DNA of 59,041 bases from Alphaproteobacteria bacterium 46_93_T64 (GCA_002163135.1 MAAN01000005.1:1-59041), one strand, 5' to 3'. Positions 35,481-43,272 are shown, counted from the first letter of the stretch. The notes: generated from the letters alone by a model not told the origin. Program-made: numbers and translations.

Positions 35481-36416
35481 TTAGATTGTTTGCGTTAGAA
35501 ACTGGGTCGCGCGTCGAACAACCTCGGGATCGCGTAAAATCCGGGAATGACCGAGGCCACTTGTCGTACAGAGCTCCGCTTCTGGCCAAGCCTCAGCCAA
35601 CCTGCGCCCTTCGTCATAGGGCACCATCCGGTCTTTATTATCGTGGATAATAAGAGCAGGCATTTTCATATGAGGCGCGAGAGAGGTGCCTCTTGCTGCC
35701 TCAAAGTTCATCCCTGAAACTGCCTCCAGCTTATGTTGAGTGCGCCGGGTCACAACCTTGCTAAAGCCGATCATCATTGCAAGGCGGTGCAAGTAACCGC
35801 TTAAGTCTTCCGGCGGGGAAACATAGACGACACAGTTTGCTTTGATGCCGCGAGACAGCGCCAACGTGGTAGCAGCAGCACCATTGGAATGGGCAATAAT
35901 GCCATGTAACGGTCCGAGATGGTCCGTTATTTTCTCAAGTGCGTCAGCAACTTCTGGCAATGCCGTTTGAGTACCATCGGCTTCACCGTGAGCAGGAGAA
36001 TCGAAAGTCACTACCCGAAAGCCCATATCAAGTAACGGCTGAACAAACATTCCCATCTGACTGCCTCGACCAGAAAGCCCATGTACGAGCAAGATCGATC
36101 GGATTTTAACTTGTTTCATAGCCGACTCTGAAGGGCGACTGGGCTCCCAACTGTAAAGCGGCAGAAACTGATTTTCAGCAAAGGCAAAAAAATTGGTTTC
36201 TGCACCCTGCATCCACTCCCGCTCCCTTTTTGGCTGGTGATATTTTTGCGGTGTCATGAAAATATGTTTCAGCCAACGCGCTGCTAGCCACGGCATTACG
36301 ATCGATAACAATCTGGCAGATAAGCTGATCGCTAATAGAGTTAATGGTACCCGTTGTTTTTTAACTACCGGCTTTGTATTGCCAGTTACGACAATGGTGT
36401 TATCAGAAACTGTCAT
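35481..36416 (-). CDS. Alpha/beta hydrolase
   Basis: The 311-residue protein has an N-terminal hydrophobic stretch (about 22-45, LTLLAISLSARLLSIVMPWLA) that may anchor it to the membrane. The hydrolase core shows LLVHGLSGRGSQMG (oxyanion loop), the nucleophile elbow IIAHSNGAAA with Ser, the Asp in IIHDNKDRMVPY and the His in GLGHSRIL. Ester or lipid hydrolysis is likely. ATG 36416 follows AAGGA; the longer frame from 36479 reads through the leader. It is first in an operon with the SDR gene. Confidence 0.87.
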   Translation of the reverse strand: MTVSDNTIVVTGNTKPVVKKQRVPLTLLAISLSARLLSIVMPWLAARWLKHIFMTPQKYHQPKREREWMQGAETNFFAFAENQFLPLYSWEPSRPSESAMKQVKIRSILLVHGLSGRGSQMGMFVQPLLDMGFRVVTFDSPAHGEADGTQTALPEVADALEKITDHLGPLHGIIAHSNGAAATTLALSRGIKANCVVYVSPPEDLSGYLHRLAMMIGFSKVVTRRTQHKLEAVSGMNFEAARGTSLAPHMKMPALIIHDNKDRMVPYDEGRRLAEAWPEAELCTTSGLGHSRILRDPEVVRRATQFLTQTI

Positions 36417-36530
36417 CAATTTGTCCTTTTTAGATGGGCCAATTAGGGCTTTCCCCATACCGGAACACATGCAAGGCACTGAATGTACCTTTGCTGGATC
36501 CTACTTCGCTTTTTAGAGCGTCTAGTATTA

Positions 36531-36563
36531 AGTTGTATATACAACTATAATGGCGACTGTCAA
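36531..36563 (-). promoter_or_regulatory. Promoter with perfect 16-bp palindrome on the -10 box
   Basis: On the minus strand, TTGACA (36558-36563) is followed after 16 bases by TATATA (36536-36541). That -10 lies in the middle of the perfect palindrome AGTTGTATATACAACT (36531-36546). It drives the hydrolase-SDR operon about 115 bases downstream and must be repressed by a dimeric regulator not encoded beside it. Confidence 0.7.
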
Positions 36564-36628
36564 GTAGACGGGCCAGCAAAAACGCATGACACTTCTTTCA
36601 CATGTCTCAATACCAGTGAAAATTCGAC

Positions 36629-36665
36629 AAAAAAAAGGCCACCCGAAGGCAGCCCTTTTAATTTT
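36629..36665 (-). terminator. Minus-strand terminator without its own gene
   Basis: Read on the minus strand, a stem AAAAGG-GCTGCC / GGTGGCCTTTT with a TTCG-type loop is followed by a run of eight T. The nearest upstream minus-strand gene ends 430 bases away inside the island. It resembles the rpsI terminator at 50268-50302 in outline and may be that operon's original terminator, displaced by the island. Confidence 0.6.
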
Positions 36666-37097
36666 TCCAATATCGCCGAAGCGATAGAGATTAACGTTTT
36701 GCTAACTATACACTTTAAAACATGATATTTTTCATGAAGTTACCTTATATGAAAAATTAATGTATTACTTTTGCAAACAATTTTAAGTAAAATTGACCTG
36801 CGAATATCGGTGTTTCTACATAATCAATGGCAATGATCTGTTCCGTCGTTTTTTTGACCATTCTGTATTCAACATCAACTCAGCGCATTTTTGTCATTCA
36901 TCATGCTTTCATGTTCAAATAATTTACGCCCAAACTGAATAGCCCTTAGATTCGTAGACACTTTGCTGTCTAAAATGAAGCAAGGCGTTTAAGGTCAGTT
37001 AAGGTAATCATTACGCACATAAATTTGAATACAGCGTTATCGCTCAAGTTACAAAATGTGGATATGCAGTTTCTATTGTGTTTAGGTGAAGTGCTTG
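36666..37097. other. Left flank of the island, gene-free
   Basis: About 430 AT-rich bases carry no gene, RNA or repeat that I can support. The left island boundary should fall here or in the terminator just before it. Confidence 0.4.
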
Positions 37098-38354
37098 TTA
37101 GAGCTTTGAAAGTATGAATTTTAGTGCTTTTTCATTGTAACGTGAAATAGCACTACTAGGTAACTTTCCAGAATTTGCATAGTTTTCTGCATGCAATTTA
37201 TTTGTGAATAGAAAGTCTGAGTACTCTTTATTCAATTTCACAGCTTCTTCCTTAATGATCCTGTTAAACTCATACTGTTTAATTAATGGTTTATTCTTTT
37301 TGACCTCTGTTTCCAATTCTTTGTAAGAATAAGGATAGATTTTGAAAACCTCCTCCTTAATAAATTGTAGTGGCGCAGTATTGCTTTGGACTTCGCCAAC
37401 TAATCGTAAAGCTGGCTTCCCTGCTTTTTCAACGAATTCCCCTTCCTTTATGAATTTTAAATCAGGCAGCAATTTTTCATCAACGTAAAAACTACCTGCC
37501 TTTCCCTCAACTTCACCAGTAGAGATGTCCATAATTGCCGCATTCTCAATGCCAATTTGTAAAATTCTAGATAAATGCTTGTTCAAAACTGTTTCAGATA
37601 AGTTACGTACACGGTCTTCAATAATTTTGGATAAGTCACTGGCTGTGATAAGCCTGTCTTCTCCAATATATCTGTAATAAATTTTTCCTTCAGCCGTATC
37701 GTCTCCATCTTTTGCAAAAATTACAGGTTTTGTATGTGCTGGTGCTACATGGAAAACAGCAACTTTTTTACCAACAAAATCCAACACTTTTCGCTTAACT
37801 TCAATTTCTATTCCTAAGTTTGATCTGATAGTCTGATTTAGCTGATTGAAGTCAAAACTCTTAATCTTGGCTTCTTTTATGCCTACAATTTCCCAAGTCT
37901 TATCCACCACTCCTAAAACCAAATAACCACCTTTGTTGTTAGCAAAGGCTGCAATAGTTTTGATTGGCAGGCTGAAACCTTTCTTGCATTCAATTTGGTC
38001 AGTCTCAATTATGTCCAAATGAGTTGTAGAGTCTTTCGCCAATGGCAATAGTTTTGCTAATGTAGTTTCACTGATATGCGCAGCATCATCTGTTATTATT
38101 ATTTTATGAGAATTATAAGTACTTAGGAAAGCATCTGTAGCTGCATTGTCTGCAGAGCCTATGCCCAAATATTTCTTAATTTGACCATTTTTGATGTTTG
38201 ATATTCTGCCAGCATTGATATCTTTTGAAGCGTCGCCTCTATAGCGATTTATCATTCCAGAAATTTCCTGATTTTGATATTTTTCTGGCCTTTCTAAAAG
38301 GTTTTTTATGATACTTACTTCATACTCAGTTAGTGAGTTTCGTTTTTGTTTCAT
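37098..38354 (-). CDS. AlbA_2 (Schlafen-like) ATP-binding-domain protein
   Basis: The 418-residue protein has an N-terminal helical domain (about 1-75) with a DNA-binding look (EYEVSIIKNLLERPEKYQNQEISGMINRYRG). Next comes the AlbA_2/Schlafen-type domain: LDIIETDQIECKKGF, IKTIAAFANNKGGYLVLGVVDKTWEIVGI, LNQTIRSNLGIEIEV, GKKVAVFHVAPAHTKPVIF and YYRYIGEDRLITASDL. A C-terminal region of unknown fold follows. Such proteins occur in mobile elements and defence loci; Schlafen-type domains can cut RNA. It is divergent from the small integrase gene. Confidence 0.75.
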   Translation of the reverse strand: MKQKRNSLTEYEVSIIKNLLERPEKYQNQEISGMINRYRGDASKDINAGRISNIKNGQIKKYLGIGSADNAATDAFLSTYNSHKIIITDDAAHISETTLAKLLPLAKDSTTHLDIIETDQIECKKGFSLPIKTIAAFANNKGGYLVLGVVDKTWEIVGIKEAKIKSFDFNQLNQTIRSNLGIEIEVKRKVLDFVGKKVAVFHVAPAHTKPVIFAKDGDDTAEGKIYYRYIGEDRLITASDLSKIIEDRVRNLSETVLNKHLSRILQIGIENAAIMDISTGEVEGKAGSFYVDEKLLPDLKFIKEGEFVEKAGKPALRLVGEVQSNTAPLQFIKEEVFKIYPYSYKELETEVKKNKPLIKQYEFNRIIKEEAVKLNKEYSDFLFTNKLHAENYANSGKLPSSAISRYNEKALKFILSKL

Positions 38355-38409
38355 GTTGTGCTCAATAAATTTCAATACTAATTTAGAGAGTGTAATTTAG
38401 TTGGGCTTC

Positions 38410-38443
38410 AGAACCTAACAAAACTGTATTTTTCTTAGGTTCT
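38410..38443. promoter_or_regulatory. 9-bp inverted repeat between AlbA_2 and integrase genes
   Basis: AGAACCTAA (38410-38418) and TTAGGTTCT (38435-38443) are perfectly complementary, 16 bases apart. They lie in the divergent intergenic region. This could be an operator or a recombinase accessory site. Confidence 0.5.
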
Positions 38444-38546
38444 ACTATAAGCCATTGAAACGATAGGCTCTATTTCATCAGTTGCGACTGGCCTCATCAG
38501 ACAACATAATATTAGCTGTATTAATCAACTATTTTGTGAGATTTTG

Positions 38547-39116
38547 ATGAAGCAGGCACGTGTTCTTAACTCAATGGAAATGAAGCGTTTATTGGCTGTA
38601 ATTGAGGCTGGCAATCATCCAGTTCGTAATCGTGTTGCGATTATGCTGTCGTATTTGGCGGGGCTACGTGTTGGAGAAATCGCCCAATTAAAAGTCAGCG
38701 ATATATATGAAAATTGCACTTCAGTTCGTGAACAAATATTACTGCCAGCTGGATATACTAAAGGCAATGATGCCCGTTTGGTATTTGTCAGCAAGAAATT
38801 GAAGAAGGAATTGACTACTTATCAATCAAGCAGTGTATTTCCCAATAAACCAACCGCCCCACTCCTAACTACTCAAAAGAGAACTTCTTTTTCCCCCAAC
38901 ACCCTCTGTCAGTTATTTGGAGAGCGATACAAAAGGGCTGGCATTGATGGTGCGTCCAGTCATAGTGGAAGACGTTCATTTATCACCAAGATGGCCCATA
39001 ATGGCATTTCACCAAAAGTCATTATGACATTAGCGGGTCATAAACATCTAGGCACGACACAGCGTTATATTGACGTAAATGATGAAATGCTCAAGGCAGC
39101 GGTTGAAGTGATTTAA
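38547..39116 (+). CDS. Catalytic-core-only tyrosine recombinase
   Basis: At 189 residues the protein contains just the catalytic domain, similar in size to FimB/FimE inverters, without arm-binding or full core-binding domains. Catalytic residues visible: Arg41 (LAGLRVGEIAQL), His139-x-x-Arg142 (SHSGRRSF), the second His box LAGHKHLGTTQ and Tyr174 (RYIDVND). It is complete and probably active. Its 3' end, from the Tyr codon on, occurs again as loose copies at 40021 and 43222, and a mid-gene piece at 45223, so relatives of this gene have been cut and displaced in the same island. Confidence 0.9.
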   Translation: MKQARVLNSMEMKRLLAVIEAGNHPVRNRVAIMLSYLAGLRVGEIAQLKVSDIYENCTSVREQILLPAGYTKGNDARLVFVSKKLKKELTTYQSSSVFPNKPTAPLLTTQKRTSFSPNTLCQLFGERYKRAGIDGASSHSGRRSFITKMAHNGISPKVIMTLAGHKHLGTTQRYIDVNDEMLKAAVEVI

Positions 39117-39143
39117 TTGGCCATGCTGCGCGAGGCATCTTGT

Positions 39144-39770
39144 TTAATCGTCGCGTGATCTACTTAAGATTTCAAATATATTTTTGGTTCCAATAGAAGC
39201 TTGTTCTTCTTTTCCCTGATGTTTCGTTTTCATTAAATCTGCCAACTTGTCTTCCAAAGTTGTGAGCTTCAAGTCCTTGATCTTCATCTTTTTAGAGTTA
39301 CCACCTTGCTTATTAAGTGATCGCCCATAACGCAATCTTGGCGCATCTTCTGCTGTTAAATCTGGCATTTCGTTAGATGTAAAATTGAAATTTCTATCCA
39401 GCCACATGGCCAAACTAGAGTCAGTAGACAGAGCTTCTCTCAAATTCTCATAGGCACGTTCATATTTGGCCTGCACCTCACGATACAAAACGACAGATCT
39501 AGCTGAGTTGCCCTTGGCATACATTTTTTCTGCGCGTCCAGTTAAAGCGTCAGCACTCTTCAGCAACGCCAAATAGTCCAGCAAGCCGTCAGGGGCTTTA
39601 CGCATACCTTCTTCAAATTCTTTATGTGACTGCCAATTATCTTCATAGGCCTCAAATTCTTCTTTAGTAAGCACAGCACGCAGATCACGTTTTGAAACTG
39701 CGCAATCCGATTTCTGCCGCTCTATTAAAACGCGCAAACGTTTCTTTGTTTGGTCAGAATTCAACACCAA
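39144..39770 (-). CDS. Helical protein paired with the small integrase
   Basis: The 208-residue, charged, largely alpha-helical protein has a predicted coiled coil around YREVQAKYERAYENLREAL and a Lys-rich C-terminus. The family is unknown to me. It is convergent with the integrase gene (27 bases between stops). A decayed copy of its first 40 codons lies at 42866-42986, again beside an integrase tail, so the pair seems to have moved as a unit. The TTG/GTG start is preceded by AGGAG. Confidence 0.65.
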   Translation of the reverse strand: MVLNSDQTKKRLRVLIERQKSDCAVSKRDLRAVLTKEEFEAYEDNWQSHKEFEEGMRKAPDGLLDYLALLKSADALTGRAEKMYAKGNSARSVVLYREVQAKYERAYENLREALSTDSSLAMWLDRNFNFTSNEMPDLTAEDAPRLRYGRSLNKQGGNSKKMKIKDLKLTTLEDKLADLMKTKHQGKEEQASIGTKNIFEILSRSRDD

Positions 39771-39800
39771 ATCAGCCGCTCCTATTTGTCAGTAATGTGT

Positions 39801-39828
39801 TTGGATGTTTAAAAATAACACGTCCAAA
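39801..39828 (+). repeat. R motif, copy 1 (dif/att-like)
   Basis: The 28-bp site has near-complementary arms TTGGATGTTT and ACACGTCCAA around an A-rich spacer. This resembles a simple tyrosine-recombinase core site. It lies upstream of the 208-residue-protein gene. Confidence 0.6.
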
Positions 39829-39912
39829 CGATGCCATGCCTGCCCTTCAGCAACACTGTATTTTCTATCTAGGCGCTAAACACTACTTCTAAGTTCACTG
39901 CACATTGCCATC

Positions 39913-39940
39913 AAGATGTTTAAAAACAAAACGTCCAATT
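39913..39940 (+). repeat. R motif, copy 2
   Basis: AAGATGTTTAAAAAC...ACGTCCAATT, in the same orientation as copy 1, 112 bases to its right and 57 bases before a GGCC hairpin. The flanks (GGCTCTGCTG...GCAATCGCTT) recur at 43156. Confidence 0.65.
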
Positions 39941-39996
39941 GGCTCTGCTGACACTGCAATCGCTTCTGTTTTGCTATCCACCCAAAACAAGCTAAA

Positions 39997-40018
39997 GGCC
40001 TGTGGAGGTTAGAAGGCC
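39997..40018 (+). repeat. GGCC hairpin at integrase-tail junction, copy A
   Basis: GGCCT (39997-40001) pairs with AGGCC (40014-40018). It ends three bases before the displaced integrase 3' end. The same arrangement occurs at 43199-43220. Confidence 0.6.
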
Positions 40019-40020
40019 CA

Positions 40021-40070
40021 ATATTGACGTTAATGATGAAATGCTCAAGGCTGCGGTTGAAGTAGTCTGA
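40021..40070 (+). pseudogene. Displaced 3' end of small integrase gene, copy A
   Basis: The sequence reads (N/Y)IDVNDEMLKAAVEVV-stop, matching the last 17 codons of the intact integrase gene (39066-39116) at 44 of 51 bases by my count, taking the preceding base with it. Differences are mostly silent, so this piece evolved as coding DNA before being cut off. No integrase sequence precedes it. Confidence 0.85.
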
Positions 40071-40111
40071 GCCCTTTACAGTAGCTTGACGATGTGGATT
40101 CTTGGAAATAT

Positions 40112-40312
40112 CTAGTCTGCTTTGATCATTATATGAGTTTTGTCTGGATCAGAAAATTCTTCAAATGTTGGCATCTTTTCCCATTGAAACTTACCTCCAC
40201 AAGAGCACGTCATAATCATCATTCCATCAGTGGGCTTTTCTGTTTTAGCTAGGTTCTTCATTTCTTCTTGGTTGTGATGGTAGTCGCAGTGTGGACAAAC
40301 ATATTTTTTCAA
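40112..40312 (-). CDS. Small zinc-ribbon protein
   Basis: The 66-residue protein has CPHC at residues 6-9 and CSCGG at about 36-40, forming a zinc-binding pair, with helical stretches between and after. The start is TTG, directly after the stop of a second tiny Cys-rich frame upstream, which suggests coupling. The role is unknown; such ribbons bind nucleic acid or proteins. Confidence 0.6.
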   Translation of the reverse strand: MKKYVCPHCDYHHNQEEMKNLAKTEKPTDGMMIMTCSCGGKFQWEKMPTFEEFSDPDKTHIMIKAD

Positions 40313-40316
40313 TTTT

Positions 40317-40445
40317 TCATCTTCCTATTATTTTGAACTCTGTTCCACAAAAGCAAATGAATACATTTTTTGCCGTATCATCTTTTCTTGCATTCAATTC
40401 TGCCATAGCAGGCTTGTCATGATTTGCATTACAGCGACGACACAA
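40317..40445 (-). CDS. Possible tiny Cys-rich (zinc-ribbon) protein
   Basis: A 42-codon frame with a possible TTG start encodes CRRC at residues 2-5 and CFCG at 31-34, a complete four-Cys zinc site. It ends five bases before the TTG of the next zinc-ribbon gene. No ATG or good ribosome site is present, so it may be the remnant of a longer gene. Confidence 0.35.
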   Translation of the reverse strand: MCRRCNANHDKPAMAELNARKDDTAKNVFICFCGTEFKIIGR

Positions 40446-40682
40446 TATGTGTTTTATTCGTATTTTATTAAAGTTGATTGCTAAAGTAGAATATAATCAT
40501 ATCAATGGATGTAGCGCTAGGGTGTTTGTTTTGAGGTGTATCAGCACCTTACAGATTATATCTGCGCACCTGTAAAAATAGTACAAAATATAATATTAAT
40601 GCATTCTGTGATAGAAAGCCATAAATAGGCCATATTCCGCGATGATTGTGCTGCTAACGTCCTGCCTAAAAAGGAATGCTAT

Positions 40683-41498
40683 ATGAGAACGGAAAGATTT
40701 GAAGTGTTTCTGGCGGAAACCTTTGGAGGAAGGCCTTGTCAGATGGACACATCCATATATGCGGGCACTCCTTTTGATTGCGCATGTGGGCAAAAACATC
40801 TGTTTGATCATCACACTCAAGTATTGAGAGAGTTAGTTGGCCAGAGGTTGGTTTTTGGCTGCCCTGATAGTTCAGCAGTCACCTGTGTCAAGATGAAGGG
40901 TTTCTTTAAATTCAAAGGATTTGAAAGTGTTTTAGGTTGTATTGATATTCCTGATGAAGCTGAAAATAGTGATGATAGTGATAGTTCTGAAGATGATGTA
41001 GTGCTGGTTAAACTTGTTCAGGATGGACTTAATTTTTACAAGTTGATCTCTATTGGCAACAAGATGGCCTCTGCAAAGAACCTTGCCTCAGACAAAGGTT
41101 TTACTGAAATTATGTTCAATCAAGTAATGGCGCTTTTTGTATTTGGCAGCTTAGATTTTGTGGCCCATTCTGATCAATCTATATCAGGAGGAACTGTTGT
41201 AAACGCGATGACCAGGCTTCTTCAATCAGAAGATTGCTTCAATCTTGATCTAGAAGAGGCTGCTTCTTGGCTTGATATGGTTTGTGACGCTTCTGACGAT
41301 GAAGTCGTTGGTAATGTCATGCAGATTGGTGGGGAAACTATGGGCCTCATTTTAAAGAATACAATAGCTGGAAACGTAGACGCTAATTTTTCTGCGTCTG
41401 GTACGTTATCACATCTGTTTACTGATAAGGGAAAAAATGCATTCACTGATCCACAAGACTTGCGGGACAATCTGATTAGATTTCTAAATGCTTATTAG
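40683..41498 (+). CDS. Island cargo protein, unrecognised
   Basis: The 271-residue acidic protein is cytoplasmic by composition. The N-terminal part has C-x-C and H-x-x-x-HH residues (DCACGQKHLFDHHTQ), which may bind metal. A low-complexity acidic linker SDDSDSSEDD lies at about residue 100, followed by a helical C-terminal half. No family was recognised. It is flanked by the zinc-ribbon gene on the other strand and by the small membrane protein to the right. Confidence 0.6.
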   Translation: MRTERFEVFLAETFGGRPCQMDTSIYAGTPFDCACGQKHLFDHHTQVLRELVGQRLVFGCPDSSAVTCVKMKGFFKFKGFESVLGCIDIPDEAENSDDSDSSEDDVVLVKLVQDGLNFYKLISIGNKMASAKNLASDKGFTEIMFNQVMALFVFGSLDFVAHSDQSISGGTVVNAMTRLLQSEDCFNLDLEEAASWLDMVCDASDDEVVGNVMQIGGETMGLILKNTIAGNVDANFSASGTLSHLFTDKGKNAFTDPQDLRDNLIRFLNAY

Positions 41499-41812
41499 AT
41501 TGGAAATGAATACGACTGTAATATTTCAGAGGATAAACAAATGCAAGCTGAGGCTCTCCCATTAAATTGATCCGTTTTTTTAATCTCTAGAGTGAATGCA
41601 AATCCAGGGGATATTCATCTTAAATAAATTTGGCATTCATTTTAGCAAATAAGATAATGGGTGATCTTGCCCAATATCAAAATAGATGAATGTTATGCTT
41701 AGCGCTATCAATAGCGCTAGTCCAAGGTAGATGTATATCTTGCTCATTTGCCCATCCTTTTATAGTAGTATAGAGTTCGCTTACATTCTACACTAAAGAG
41801 GGGGCTGGCAAC
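41499..41812. other. Gene-free interval in island
   Basis: About 310 AT-rich bases with no ORF above ten codons that has a start signal. The promoter for the three following plus-strand genes probably lies in its last third. Confidence 0.4.
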
Positions 41813-41953
41813 ATGGAGAATGAAGCAGGATTGTCATTTGGCCAAATTTTGACTTTTATTTTATTTATGGCGCTTGGCTACATTGGTATAGGCTATTCAT
41901 CAATTCTACCAAATGGCATATGGTACATTCTCTTTGGTTGGCGGATGATATAG
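41813..41953 (+). CDS. 46-residue membrane protein
   Basis: MENEAGLSFGQILTFILFM begins a short protein with one long or two short hydrophobic helices and ends in FGWRMI. An AGAGGGGG ribosome site precedes the ATG, which supports translation. The family is unknown. It sits 54 bases before the secreted-protein gene and may share its transcript. Tiny membrane proteins in mobile islands are often toxins or entry-exclusion factors, but nothing here proves it. Confidence 0.5.
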   Translation: MENEAGLSFGQILTFILFMALGYIGIGYSSILPNGIWYILFGWRMI

Positions 41954-42007
41954 GTAACCTATAAGCAAATTTTTTGTCTGAATTACATGTTTTAAAAGAA
42001 CAACTTA

Positions 42008-42436
42008 ATGACTCAATCAACCAACCGTTTAGTATTCATGATAGTCGCTCTGACGGTATTAGCCTGTTTGATAATGGTAAATCCTGTTCAGGCATCAACT
42101 ATATGTTCGCAAATGAAAAATGCAGAGACTCAATTAAACAGTAGAGAAATGCGCGAAAAGTCCTCAAATGAGAATTTTATCCTAGTTAGTGTAAAAACTG
42201 ATTGTGATCGTAAGACAATTACCTATGAGGGTGACTTGATTTATAGTTACCAACAGCGAGGATATGAAAGTATTTCTGAGTATCACCAAATGCTATTGAA
42301 AGTAATGAGGAGTAACTTGTGTGCTGTACCTAACCAGATTGATCCTTTGAGGAAAGTTGGTTGGAATTTAATACATAGGTATTTTAGAGTTAATAGTCGC
42401 GTATTAGAGATATCAAGTAATGAAATTGTATGTTGA
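42008..42436 (+). CDS. Secreted or periplasmic cargo protein, unrecognised
   Basis: The 142-residue protein has a clear signal peptide (RLVFMIVALTVLACLIMVNPVQA, cleavage after QAS/ICS region). The mature protein of about 110 residues has four Cys, including the last residue, which may form disulfides. The family is unknown. It lies between two small plus-strand genes. Confidence 0.55.
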   Translation: MTQSTNRLVFMIVALTVLACLIMVNPVQASTICSQMKNAETQLNSREMREKSSNENFILVSVKTDCDRKTITYEGDLIYSYQQRGYESISEYHQMLLKVMRSNLCAVPNQIDPLRKVGWNLIHRYFRVNSRVLEISSNEIVC

Positions 42437-42481
42437 TATCTAACAATCAAAGCAGAAAACTGATGAAGGCGGTGAATAGCA

Positions 42482-42826
42482 GTGTTTGGATTATTTAAAC
42501 CTAGTCGTGAAAAGGTAGCCAATAAATATAAGGAAATGTTTGAGCCAGTACCTATTTTTGCTGCCGTTTATGGATTTTTTTTGAAAGAATCACAAAATGA
42601 AAAAGCAAAAGAATTCAAACGGAATTATGACACGTGGCGACATCTAGCGTTGTCACTAATTGACGAAGGAGATTGGCGCAATGAGGCCGCCTCATATATG
42701 GACGACATATTTAATAAAATGATGAACTATCCTGATTTGATTGCAAAGATAGATGACGTACAGGCTGAAAAGTCGTTCAAAATAATAATTAAGAACATTG
42801 AAGTTCTACATGAGATACTGAACTAG
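42482..42826 (+). CDS. Island cargo protein, unrecognised
   Basis: The 114-residue helical protein uses a GTG start. It begins FGLFKPSREKVANKYKEMFEPV and has the Trp-containing segment DTWRHLALSLIDEGDWRNEAA. No Cys or signal peptide is present. The family is unknown. It ends just before the decayed repeat block B. Confidence 0.5.
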   Translation: MFGLFKPSREKVANKYKEMFEPVPIFAAVYGFFLKESQNEKAKEFKRNYDTWRHLALSLIDEGDWRNEAASYMDDIFNKMMNYPDLIAKIDDVQAEKSFKIIIKNIEVLHEILN

Positions 42827-42865
42827 CCTACTCTATTTAATATTGCTTTGAACGCAGGCTTTTTC

Positions 42866-42986
42866 GTCTCAAACTCTTCTTTAATCAGCACAGCAGCTGA
42901 TCGCGTTTTGAAACTGTGCGATCCGTTTTCAAGCGATCTATCAACACGCTTAAACGTTTCTTTGTTTGGTCAGCATTTGACACCAA
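42866..42986 (-). pseudogene. Broken copy of the 208-residue integrase-partner gene
   Basis: The minus strand reads VSNADQTKKRLSVLIDRLK and matches the first 40 codons of 39144-39770. A one-base deletion after KRD shifts the frame, and homology stops near 42866. The upstream non-coding DNA is also copied up to the integrase tail at 43222. This identifies a whole duplicated block. Confidence 0.85.
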
Positions 42987-43015
42987 ATCAGCCGCTCATG
43001 TTTGTCAGTGATCTA

Positions 43016-43044
43016 TTTGGATGTTCAAAATAAAGACGTCAAAT
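43016..43044 (+). repeat. R motif, copy 1' (degenerate)
   Basis: TTTGGATGTTCAAAAT...GACGTCAAAT occupies the same place in block B as copy 1 in block A. The arms are more diverged. Confidence 0.5.
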
Positions 43045-43127
43045 TGATGCTAAGCTTGCCCTTCTTCAATTCAACAAGTTCTAGCAAAGATGAACTTCTA
43101 TTTAAATGCGCACTAATTATTACCATC

Positions 43128-43155
43128 AAGATGCTTTAAAACAAAACGTCCAAGT
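43128..43155 (+). repeat. R motif, copy 2'
   Basis: AAGATGCTTTAAAAC...ACGTCCAAGT, same orientation, followed after about 43 bases by the GGCC hairpin of block B. Confidence 0.65.
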
Positions 43156-43198
43156 GGCTGTGTTGCCGCTGCAATCGCTTTTGGGTTGTCAATCCAAA

Positions 43199-43220
43199 GG
43201 CCTCCGTGGACTAGGAGGCC
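43199..43220 (+). repeat. GGCC hairpin at integrase-tail junction, copy B
   Basis: Perfect 7-bp stem GGCCTCC/GGAGGCC with an 8-base loop. It ends one base before the Tyr codon of the displaced integrase tail. Confidence 0.7.
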
Positions 43221-43221
43221 C

Positions 43222-43272
43222 TATATTGACGTGAATGATGAAATCCTCAATATAGTTGCAGAAATAATTTAG
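43222..43272 (+). pseudogene. Displaced 3' end of small integrase gene, copy B
   Basis: It reads YIDVNDEILNIVAEII-stop, matching the intact integrase from the catalytic Tyr codon to the stop, more diverged than copy A. The break point is the same as in copy A to within one base. Confidence 0.8.

Noticed and set aside
36469-36725. Plus-strand frame after the hydrolase gene
   Set aside because: It runs through the promoter palindrome and the terminator; no ribosome site.
39997-43220. GGCC hairpins as integron attC sites
   Set aside because: No paired RYYYAAC/GTTRRRY core sites, no IntI-type patch in the recombinase, and cargo genes lie in both orientations with large gaps.
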